In this document: positions 7,966 to 13,919 of the stretch, piece by piece
Layout: each line of letters begins with the position of its first letter
Numbering within the stretch: the stretch's first letter is position 1
Source of the DNA: Spirochaetales bacterium
GTDB taxonomy: Bacteria; Spirochaetota; Spirochaetia; DSM-27196; SLAA01
Assembly (NCBI GenBank): GCA_007126415.1
Contig: SLBH01000321.1
Coordinates: 1-16,622, forward strand
Reading direction: 5' to 3'
Length of the DNA: 16,622 bases
Program-made: the position numbers and the translations under genes
The notes under the pieces: generated by a model
The model's database searches: none
Seen by the model: only the letters and a program-made list of their open reading frames with translations
Told to the model about the DNA's origin: nothing

Positions 7966-8729
7966 CGCCTCATAACCATGCCGGGATCGTCCGAGATCAG
8001 GCCGTCGACCTCCAGCGCGAGTAGGCGGTCCACCTCTTCTTCGGAGTTCACCGTCCAGGTCAGCAGCGGATATCGTTCAACTCGGTTGTACCAGAAGCGC
8101 GTGACCGGGTTGATCTTGCGGCGGTTGGGCTTCAGCACGTCGCAGCGAGCGACGAAGCGGCCCTGGCCGTTGCGCAGCCCCCTGGGAACGCTCTTGCTGT
8201 TTGAGTAGATCACCGCGGTTGGAATGCCGGTTCCAAGCGCTGCAAAGCGCTTCAGCGGATACGGGTTAAACGAGCTGACAAGCGTACGTTTCTCGAGCCC
8301 GAACTCGTCGATCAAACGGGCGAGTGCCTCCTCTATCCCCGACGGCTCGCGCGTCTCCAGTTTGATCTCGATATCGTAGTAGACCTTGTCGCCGAGCAGC
8401 GAGAACACCTCGGTGAGTAGCGGCGCGCGTTCGGCCTCGAACTCCGGCGAGAACCAAGCGCCGACCGAGCGCCGCCGCAGCTCCTCGAGAGACAGGTCTT
8501 CGACAATCCCTCCTTCGCCGGTGAGCCGCGACAGTTCATGGTCGTGTATAACCACCAACTCGCCGCTCGCACAGCGATGAACGTCGAGCTCAACCCCAGG
8601 TACTCCGTGATCTAGTAACAACTGAAACGCCGCTAAGGTGTTCTCAGGCGCTATGGCTGAGTACCCGCGATGGCCGAACACAATCGGCCTCTCGGCTTCA
8701 GGAAACAATGCGATTCGCTCACGGCTCAT
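7941..8729 (-). CDS. Glycerophosphodiester phosphodiesterase family protein
   Basis: 262-residue cytosolic enzyme of the GDPD family (UgpQ type), expected to hydrolyse glycerophosphodiesters to glycerol-3-phosphate and an alcohol. Conserved features are FGHRGYSAIAPENT (His20, Arg21, Glu29), GVELDVH (Glu47 and Asp49, metal ligands), VVIHDHELSRLT (His62, catalytic), YDIEIKLE (Glu121, Lys123) and LLTWTVN near 222-228. No signal peptide is seen, so it acts inside the cell, perhaps in phospholipid turnover or recycling. The ATG overlaps the stop of the upstream coiled-coil gene (ATGA), and AGGAGGAA (8732-8739) lies inside that gene, so the two are translationally coupled. The last codons and the stop fall in a short repeat region. 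Substrate choice cannot be read from the sequence. Confidence 0.93.
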   Translation of the reverse strand: MSRERIALFPEAERPIVFGHRGYSAIAPENTLAAFQLLLDHGVPGVELDVHRCASGELVVIHDHELSRLTGEGGIVEDLSLEELRRRSVGAWFSPEFEAERAPLLTEVFSLLGDKVYYDIEIKLETREPSGIEEALARLIDEFGLEKRTLVSSFNPYPLKRFAALGTGIPTAVIYSNSKSVPRGLRNGQGRFVARCDVLKPNRRKINPVTRFWYNRVERYPLLTWTVNSEEEVDRLLALEVDGLISDDPGMVMRRLAPPDLE

Positions 8730-9178
8730 TCTTCCTCCTGTTCTTTGAGCTTACGACGCAACTCCTCGAGTTCATCGTCGGCTTCCACGCGAGCAATGCT
8801 CTCCTTGAGCTGTTGGTCGCTGCCGACAACCTGCTCGAGTTGTTCGAGCAAGCCCTCGGCGTTGACGGTCTTCTGTGGCTCGCGCTCGAGACGGCGAAGC
8901 CGTTGCTTGAGCAACGCCACTTTGACCTCGAGCTCGCGTTTCTCGCGTCCAAGCTCCTGGTATCGCCGTGTGATCTCGTCGAGCTTCTGCATCGCTTCCT
9001 GCGCGAGATCGACGCGCTGGTTGTCCCGTGCAAGCTTCACGCGGCGTTCCCAACTCTCGAACCGGCGGCGCAAATCTCGACGCCTGTTCTCGAGCTCCTT
9101 CATGTTTGCGACAAACTGCAGCGTGTACTCACGCGCCTGTGCCGGTGTTAGTCCGTGCAGATCAATATCGTCGGTCAT
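8726..9178 (-). CDS. Small coiled-coil protein of unknown function
   Basis: 150-residue, highly charged protein. After a short N-terminus (MTDDIDLHGLTPAQ) nearly the whole chain is predicted helix with heptad-like spacing and many Glu, Arg, Lys and Leu residues (for example LEVKVALLKQRLRRLERE near 83-100), ending in an acidic KEQEEE tail. There is no cysteine, signal peptide or membrane segment. I do not recognise a family; general resemblance to PspA- or SMC-type coiled coils is compositional only. It is the first gene of a two-gene unit with the phosphodiesterase. No Shine-Dalgarno precedes the ATG, which lies 9 bases after a strong extended -10. The reading frame, coupling and promoter support a real gene. 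Confidence 0.8.
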   Translation of the reverse strand: MTDDIDLHGLTPAQAREYTLQFVANMKELENRRRDLRRRFESWERRVKLARDNQRVDLAQEAMQKLDEITRRYQELGREKRELEVKVALLKQRLRRLEREPQKTVNAEGLLEQLEQVVGSDQQLKESIARVEADDELEELRRKLKEQEEE

Positions 9179-9187
9179 ACCGGACGA

Positions 9188-9196
9188 AGTATAACA
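9188..9196 (-). promoter_or_regulatory. Extended -10 promoter of the coiled-coil/GDPD unit
   Basis: Minus-strand TGT-TATACT (hexamer at 9188-9193, TGT at 9194-9196) matches an extended -10, with five of six hexamer bases right. It ends 9 bases before the ATG at 9178, so the 5' untranslated leader would be about 2-3 bases. No good -35 is seen, which extended -10 promoters can tolerate. Confidence 0.45.
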
Positions 9197-9222
9197 GGGA
9201 TTCCGCGTGAAATGCCACGCAG

Positions 9223-9286
9223 CGTGTTGGTGCTTCGGTGTTTCGGTGTGTCGGTGCTTCGGGCGGCGCTGGGTGTCACCAACACG
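9223..9286. repeat. 10-bp inverted repeat between divergent genes
   Basis: CGTGTTGGTG (9223-9232) and CACCAACACG (9277-9286) are perfect inverted copies separated by 44 bases. They frame the 8-bp repeat array in the gap between the coiled-coil gene and mnmE. There is no T-run, so it is not a typical terminator; it could be a protein-binding pair or chance. Confidence 0.6.
9227..9266 (+). repeat. 8-bp tandem repeat array, about five units
   Basis: Consecutive octamers TTGGTGCT, TCGGTGTT, TCGGTGTG, TCGGTGCT and TCGGGCGG follow a TCGGTGYT consensus without gaps. The array lies in the 173-base intergenic region, upstream of both divergent genes (about 85 bases from the mnmE ATG). The rest of that gap holds only the flanking inverted repeat and the two predicted promoters. 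Confidence 0.75.
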
Positions 9287-9316
9287 GTGCGGGGCAGTTC
9301 CGGTCGGTTCTGTTCC

Positions 9317-9345
9317 TTGCTCGGAGGCTCGGTTTTCGCTACTCT
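9317..9345 (+). promoter_or_regulatory. Possible mnmE promoter, leaderless type
   Basis: TTGCTC (9317-9322), a 17-base spacer and TACTCT (9340-9345), then 6 bases to the mnmE ATG. Matches are modest, three of six each, although the TTG and the T-A...T positions are right. The spacing copies the much better promoter of the TPR gene. No Shine-Dalgarno lies close to this ATG; a GGAGG is more than 20 bases away. Confidence 0.3.
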
Positions 9346-9351
9346 AACCGG

Positions 9352-10710
9352 ATGACCTATGATGATCCGATCGCCGCGCTCGCGACGCCGTTTGGCCGAA
9401 GCGCGTTGGCGGTTGTACGCTGTTCCGGGGAGGGATGCCTGCGGCTGCTGGCACCGGCCTTTAGTCGGCCCGCGGCGCTGTTGGAGGCCGAGAGCCATAC
9501 GGTGCTGTATGGACGGCTTCTGGACCGCACAACGGCCACGGTGGTGGATGAGCTCACCGCGGTAGTGTTTCGGGAACCGCGAAGCTATACCGGCGAAGAC
9601 ACGGTGGAGCTCGTCTGTCACGGAAGTCCCGTCACGATCGAAGCGGTGCTGAGTTTATTGCGACGGCTCGGGTTTCGCGCGGCCGAGCCGGGCGAGTTCA
9701 CGTTGCGAGCGTTCCTCGCCGGTAAGCTCGATCTCACTCAGGCGGAGGCGGTCGCCGAGTTGATCGACGCGCGCACACAACGCGGACGCGCCTTGGCACT
9801 ACATCGACTCTCCGGCTCGGTCGCCGAGCGGATCAACGCCGTAAAAGCGCGCTTGGTAGATATCACGGCCGCGGTCGAGATTCACCTCGATTATCCCGAG
9901 GAAGACAGCGGCGAGGTCGAGGCGCCGATCGATGCGGTCGAGGCCGCGATGGTTGATCTGCAGCGGCTGGCTGCAACGTACGCAACCGGCCGGCAACTGC
10001 GCGACGGCGCGCCGGTTGCGATCGCCGGACGCACCAACGCCGGCAAGTCGTCGTTGTTCAATCTCTTGTTGCGCGAAGACCGCTCGATCGTCTCGGAGGT
10101 TCACGGCACCACGCGCGACTACATCGAGCAAGGGATCGAGATACACGGGGTGCCGATCAGCTTGTACGATACCGCCGGGCTCCGCGACACCGAGGAGCAG
10201 ATCGAGAGCGAGGGCATTCGGCGTAGCGAAGCGATAATCGAGGGAGCCGCCGCGGTTTTGTACCTCATCGACGGCGCCGATCCTCAACCTGAAGACGAGC
10301 GCGGGCGTGAGCTCGGGAGGGTGCGAGAGCTCTGTCCTGGGGCGGTTATCCCGATCTGGAACAAGATCGACCTCACGCAACGCGAGGCGCCGCGCGGCTT
10401 TATCGCGCTGAGCAGTGCTACCGGAGAGGGGCTACAGGAGCTAAAGGCGGTCCTACGCGAGGCGGTGCTTCCCGACGGCGGCAGCGAAGACGGGGCCGCG
10501 GTGATAGAGTCTGATAGGCAGAGAGCGCTTATCGAGCGTGCGGTGGCGGCCTTGGGCGCGGTGCTCGAGGGCCTCCAACAAGCTATGCCGCTCGATCTTG
10601 TGGCGGTGGATTTACAGGATGCGCTCTCGGCCTTAGGCGAGATTACCGGTGAAGTGGCGTCGGCCGAGATACTCGATGCGATGTTCTCGAAGTTCTGCGT
10701 CGGCAAGTAA
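9352..10710 (+). CDS. mnmE: tRNA modification GTPase MnmE
   Basis: GTPase that acts with MnmG to build the C5 substituent (cmnm5/nm5) of the wobble uridine in certain tRNAs, in the cytosol. The 452 residues match the usual family length. The N-terminal formyl-tetrahydrofolate-binding region (1-118, with GEDTVELVCHGSP and EPGEFTLRAFLAGKLDLTQAEAV across its end), the helical domain and the inserted G domain are all visible. G motifs: GRTNAGKSS (226-234), GTTRD (252-256), DTAG (273-276) and NKID (337-340). The C-terminal CVGK (449-452) holds the conserved catalytic Cys. The frame is open 38 codons further upstream, but that stretch crosses the 8-bp repeat and is not family-like, so the ATG giving MTYDDPIAAL is chosen. 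It is followed by a pilZ gene rather than directly by mnmG. Confidence 0.97.
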   Translation: MTYDDPIAALATPFGRSALAVVRCSGEGCLRLLAPAFSRPAALLEAESHTVLYGRLLDRTTATVVDELTAVVFREPRSYTGEDTVELVCHGSPVTIEAVLSLLRRLGFRAAEPGEFTLRAFLAGKLDLTQAEAVAELIDARTQRGRALALHRLSGSVAERINAVKARLVDITAAVEIHLDYPEEDSGEVEAPIDAVEAAMVDLQRLAATYATGRQLRDGAPVAIAGRTNAGKSSLFNLLLREDRSIVSEVHGTTRDYIEQGIEIHGVPISLYDTAGLRDTEEQIESEGIRRSEAIIEGAAAVLYLIDGADPQPEDERGRELGRVRELCPGAVIPIWNKIDLTQREAPRGFIALSSATGEGLQELKAVLREAVLPDGGSEDGAAVIESDRQRALIERAVAALGAVLEGLQQAMPLDLVAVDLQDALSALGEITGEVASAEILDAMFSKFCVGK

Positions 10711-10725
10711 GAGGGGGGGCGGCTC

Positions 10726-10753
10726 AAGCGGACGTACGTAAGCGGACGCACGT
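10726..10753 (+). repeat. 14-bp tandem direct repeat next to a -35 element
   Basis: AAGCGGACGTACGT (10726-10739) and AAGCGGACGCACGT (10740-10753) are adjacent and differ at one base. The second copy ends one base before TTGACA (10755-10760). The position, just upstream of a -35, is that expected for an activator or regulator site. This is non-coding sequence between mnmE and the pilZ gene. Confidence 0.85.
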
Positions 10754-10754
10754 A

Positions 10755-10783
10755 TTGACAGCTGCGCGCGCCCTCACCATACT
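10755..10783 (+). promoter_or_regulatory. Predicted promoter of pilZ-mnmG-rsmG
   Basis: A perfect TTGACA (10755-10760), a 17-base spacer and CATACT (10778-10783, four of six). The pilZ GTG follows 23 bases later, with GGGAG and AAAGG sequences in between. It would let pilZ, mnmG and rsmG be transcribed independently of mnmE. Confidence 0.55.
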
Positions 10784-10806
10784 TATCCTCGGGAGACGCA
10801 AAGGTC

Positions 10807-11172
10807 GTGGGACACCAGCGTAAGCGCAACTTCACGCGCGCACCCTTTGAAACCGGCGGGCAGTTCCGCTTTGAACGTAGCTCGGTCGCGGTGACGCTGA
10901 TCGACATCTCGCTCAAGGGCGCTCTCGTACATACCTTGCACGCCGATCGTGTTCCGGATGCCGCCACCGGGGAGCTCAGTTTCCGGCTTTCGGGCTCAAC
11001 CGAGACGATGGAGTTTACCGGCGAGCTGGTGCGGCGCGACGGCGACTATCTCGGCTTCAAATTCCTCGAGATCGATGCCGAGAGCCTAACGCATCTGCGG
11101 CGCCTCCTCGAGCTCAATCTTGCCGACGACGAGCGGGTGCACCAGGAACTCGAGCGGTTCCCGTTCGGTTGA
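10807..11172 (+). CDS. PilZ domain protein (c-di-GMP receptor)
   Basis: 121-residue protein that is essentially one PilZ domain. The two c-di-GMP-binding signatures are present: RxxxR as RNFTR (Arg7-Arg11) and DxSxxG as DISLKG (Asp33-Gly38), followed by the expected beta-barrel strands (TGELSFRL, MEFTGELVRRDGDYLGFKF) and a C-terminal helix. It should therefore bind cyclic di-GMP in the cytosol and pass the signal to a partner. The start is GTG with AAAGG just upstream; no other start fits the domain. It sits 96 bases after mnmE and 36 bases before mnmG, with its own predicted promoter and an upstream tandem repeat. The output partner is unknown; motility or surface behaviour is the usual role of such proteins. 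Confidence 0.9.
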   Translation: MGHQRKRNFTRAPFETGGQFRFERSSVAVTLIDISLKGALVHTLHADRVPDAATGELSFRLSGSTETMEFTGELVRRDGDYLGFKFLEIDAESLTHLRRLLELNLADDERVHQELERFPFG

Positions 11173-11208
11173 CGAGCAAATCCGTCGCGGTAAGGCATTC
11201 AACGCACT

Positions 11209-13122
11209 ATGAAGTTTAACGCAATTGTAATCGGCGGCGGACACGCCGCGATAGAGGCCGCGCTCGCGATCGCGCGCCTCGGGCGTACGGTGCTACAGAT
11301 CACGCAGAATCTCGACACCATCGGCAAGCTCTCGTGCAATCCCGCGATTGGAGGACTCGCCAAAGGCAACATCGTACGCGAGATCGACGCACTCGGCGGT
11401 GAGATGGGCCGGCTCATCGACGACACGATGATTCAGTTCCGTATCTTGAATCGCAGCAGGGGGCCGGCGGTGCAAGCACCCCGGGCGCAGGCCGACAAGA
11501 CCGCCTACCAGCTTGCGGCGAAAGCGGCGTTAGAGTCGCAATCGAACCTCACGCTGTTCCAAGATACCGTTACCGATCTGCTGTTCACGCGCGACGGGCG
11601 CCGTGTGGAGGGCGTCGTCACCGAGCGCGGCAAACGCTTCCGCGCCGAGACCGTGATCGTGACCACCGGTACGTTCTTGAACGGGACAATCTTCATCGGC
11701 GAGTACTCACGCGTCTCGGGACGGCTCGGTGAGCCGGCGGCCGAAGGGCTTGATGCCGGGCTGCGCCGCGCGGGTTTTCGAATCGGGCGTATGAAGACCG
11801 GCACTCCGCCGCGTGTCGCGCGTTCCTCGCTCAACCTCTCGAAGATGGAGGAACAGCACGGCGACGCGCAGGTGCAGCCGTTCTCGTTTCGGCATGAACG
11901 CATCGATCGGCCGCAGCGTCCGTGCTATATCACGTTCTCAACGCCTGAGACGAAGCGCGTGATAGAGGCAAACATCGAGCGCTCGCCGCTGTACAGCGGC
12001 AAAATCGTCGGCGTCGGGCCGCGCTACTGCCCCTCGATCGAGGACAAGGTGGTGCGTTTCCCCGACCGCGAGCGGCATCAGATCTTCGTTGAGCCCGAGG
12101 GCCTCAATACCGATGAGATGTACCTCAACGGCGTCTCGACCTCGTTGCCGGAAGATGTACAGGAAGCCTTTATTCGCACGATTCCGGGACTCGAGCACGC
12201 CGAGATCGTGCGCCCCGGCTACGCTGTGGAGTACGACTACATCGATCCGATGCAGTTGTGGCCGAGTCTCGAGAGCAAGGCGGTGCGCGGGTTGTTCGTA
12301 GCGGGCCAGACAAACGGCTCCTCGGGCTACGAAGAAGCCGCCGCGCAGGGGCTCGTGGCCGGCATTAACGCGGTGCGTTTTCTCGAGGGTGCCGAAGCGT
12401 TGATCCTAACGCGTGCTGAGGCGTATATCGGCGTCTTGGTAGACGACCTCGTGACACTCGGGACGAACGAGCCGTACCGGATGTTCACCTCGCGCGCTGA
12501 GCATCGCCTCTCGTTGCGCCACGACTCAAGCGATCTACGCCTGCTCGAGACGGGATACCGCATCGGGCTTCACTCCGAGGAGCGCTGGGAGCGCTTCCTC
12601 GAGAAGCGCCGCGTCATCGAGGAGGCCAAAGAGCTCCTGGAGCAGCGCCGCGTAACCGAGCGCGAGGCCGAGCTCCATGGCGAGGAGCTCGGCCTGAGCC
12701 GGCAGATCGGCCGCAGCTTTCGGCACCTCCTCAAGAACCCGGATTTCACGGTCGATACGCTGCGGCGCTTAGACCCTCGGGTGTTGCCGGAGATGCCCGG
12801 CGACTGGGTCCGCCAGATCGAGCTCGATGTGAAGTACGAGGGCTACATATCGCGTCAGGAGAAGCAGATCGAGCGCTTTCGGAAGATGGAGAACATGCGG
12901 ATCCCGGAGGACCTGGAGTACGATCGCCTCGAAGGCCTTTCGAATGAAGCCCGTGAGAAGCTCAGCAACGTGTCTCCGATCTCGGTCGGCCAGGCGTCGC
13001 GCATCTCCGGGGTGCGAAACTCCGATATCGCGGTTCTGATGGTAGCCCTCGGGCGCTCGCCCGGCGCACGCGCCGCCCCCGCGCCCGATAGCCTCCCGAG
13101 CGGGGGAAACGGCGATGGGTGA
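11209..13122 (+). CDS. mnmG: tRNA uridine-5-carboxymethylaminomethyl modification enzyme MnmG (GidA)
   Basis: FAD-dependent partner of MnmE in wobble-uridine modification, cytosolic. The 637-residue protein shows the family blocks: N-terminal Rossmann motif VIGGGHAAIEAA (8-19), LSCNPAIGGLAKGNIVREIDALGGEMG (starting near 42), the GRMKTGTPPR region, GPRYCPSIEDKV with the conserved Cys, QTNGSSGYEEAAAQGLVAGINA, and NEPYRMFTSRAEHRLSLR. The C-terminal SPISVGQASRISGV block is the expected tRNA-binding end, after which there is an extra Pro/Ala/Gly-rich tail of about 25 residues. One oddity is that the last Gly of GxGxxG is Ala (GGGHAA; I expect GGGHAG or GAGHAG). The ribosome-binding site is weak. 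The 3' end overlaps rsmG by 8 bases, and the tail codons carry the rsmG Shine-Dalgarno. Confidence 0.97.
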   Translation: MKFNAIVIGGGHAAIEAALAIARLGRTVLQITQNLDTIGKLSCNPAIGGLAKGNIVREIDALGGEMGRLIDDTMIQFRILNRSRGPAVQAPRAQADKTAYQLAAKAALESQSNLTLFQDTVTDLLFTRDGRRVEGVVTERGKRFRAETVIVTTGTFLNGTIFIGEYSRVSGRLGEPAAEGLDAGLRRAGFRIGRMKTGTPPRVARSSLNLSKMEEQHGDAQVQPFSFRHERIDRPQRPCYITFSTPETKRVIEANIERSPLYSGKIVGVGPRYCPSIEDKVVRFPDRERHQIFVEPEGLNTDEMYLNGVSTSLPEDVQEAFIRTIPGLEHAEIVRPGYAVEYDYIDPMQLWPSLESKAVRGLFVAGQTNGSSGYEEAAAQGLVAGINAVRFLEGAEALILTRAEAYIGVLVDDLVTLGTNEPYRMFTSRAEHRLSLRHDSSDLRLLETGYRIGLHSEERWERFLEKRRVIEEAKELLEQRRVTEREAELHGEELGLSRQIGRSFRHLLKNPDFTVDTLRRLDPRVLPEMPGDWVRQIELDVKYEGYISRQEKQIERFRKMENMRIPEDLEYDRLEGLSNEAREKLSNVSPISVGQASRISGVRNSDIAVLMVALGRSPGARAAPAPDSLPSGGNGDG

Positions 13123-13879
13123 ACACGCGGCCCCGGAGCGCGGCGCCTCCGAGAGCGGGACCGCCGCGCCGGAGGTCTTGTTGCAGGACGGGCTGCAGGC
13201 GCTCGGGATCTCAACCTCGGATGAACAACTGTCTCAGCTTCTACGGTACTTGGGCGAGATCGAGCGCTTCAATCCGAGGCTTGGGCTGGTGGAGGCACAG
13301 GGCGAAGCGCTTGTGCGCCGGCATCTGCTCGACTGCGCCGCCGGGGTGCCGGTCGTGCGTGAGTTGGTGGCGGCGCTTGGAGAGCCGAACCGTCGGCAGC
13401 GCCTCTCCGGTGAGAGCTCGGCGGACGCCGGCGCCGAGGCAACGCCTGCCGTCACCTTGGCGGATCTCGGTAGCGGCGCCGGGCTTCCCGGTGTGGTGCT
13501 CGCGGTTCTCGAACCACAGCTGGCGGTCACGCTCGTTGAGCGGGCGGGGCGGCGTGTGGGGTTTCTCCGCAACGTGAGGGCGCTCCTGCGGCTGACTAAT
13601 CTCGAGATTGCCGAAACAACCTACGAGCGCTGTAGCGAACGGTTCGATATCGTGACGTTTAGAGCGCTGACCGAGCTCGGGGATCGAAACGCGGAGATCT
13701 TCGCGGGCTTGCTCCGTCCCGGCGGCTACCTGCTCGCGTACAAGGGGCGCCGGCAACGCGCCGAGGTTGAGGCCGAGGCGCTGCGAGGCCGGTTCAACTC
13801 GGTGGAGCTCCGCAGCCTCAACCCGGTGTTTCTAGAGGAAGAACGCTGTCTGGTGATTGCGCACCGGGCTGAGGATTAG
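13115..13879 (+). CDS. rsmG: 16S rRNA (guanine527-N7)-methyltransferase RsmG (GidB)
   Basis: SAM-dependent methyltransferase for G527 of 16S rRNA (E. coli numbering), cytosolic. At 254 residues it is longer than the roughly 210-240 usual for the family. Visible features are the N-terminal helical part (LLRYLGEIERFNPRLGLV), RHLLDC (69-74, where HLLDS is more usual), the SAM-binding ADLGSGAGLPGVVLA (116-130), TFRALTEL (181-188) and PGGYLLAYKG (202-211). An extra segment (about 89-112: EPNRRQ.., SSADAGAEAT) rich in Ala, Ser and charged residues precedes the SAM motif, and the first 20 residues are also extra. GGGGGA at 13102-13107 supports ATG 13115, which overlaps the mnmG stop. It is the last gene of its unit and converges on the TPR gene with a 40-base gap. 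Confidence 0.94.
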   Translation: MGEHAAPERGASESGTAAPEVLLQDGLQALGISTSDEQLSQLLRYLGEIERFNPRLGLVEAQGEALVRRHLLDCAAGVPVVRELVAALGEPNRRQRLSGESSADAGAEATPAVTLADLGSGAGLPGVVLAVLEPQLAVTLVERAGRRVGFLRNVRALLRLTNLEIAETTYERCSERFDIVTFRALTELGDRNAEIFAGLLRPGGYLLAYKGRRQRAEVEAEALRGRFNSVELRSLNPVFLEEERCLVIAHRAED

Positions 13880-13919
13880 CGGCGGGTGCCGTCTAGGATC
13901 GCCGCGCACGGTTCTGCTG

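Noticed and set aside
9238..9351. 38-codon N-terminal extension of MnmE
   Set aside because: It starts inside the octamer repeat, has no resemblance to MnmE, and the ATG at 9352 gives the standard N-terminus.
10782..10790. DnaA-box-like TTATCCTCG near mnmE/mnmG as a sign of oriC
   Set aside because: A single imperfect match, no cluster, no AT-rich region and no dnaA, parA or parB nearby.
13879..13905. GCGGCG...CGCCGC stem between rsmG and the TPR gene as a bidirectional terminator
   Set aside because: Only 6 bp with a 15-base loop and no T-run on either strand; the position is suggestive but the evidence is too weak to call.
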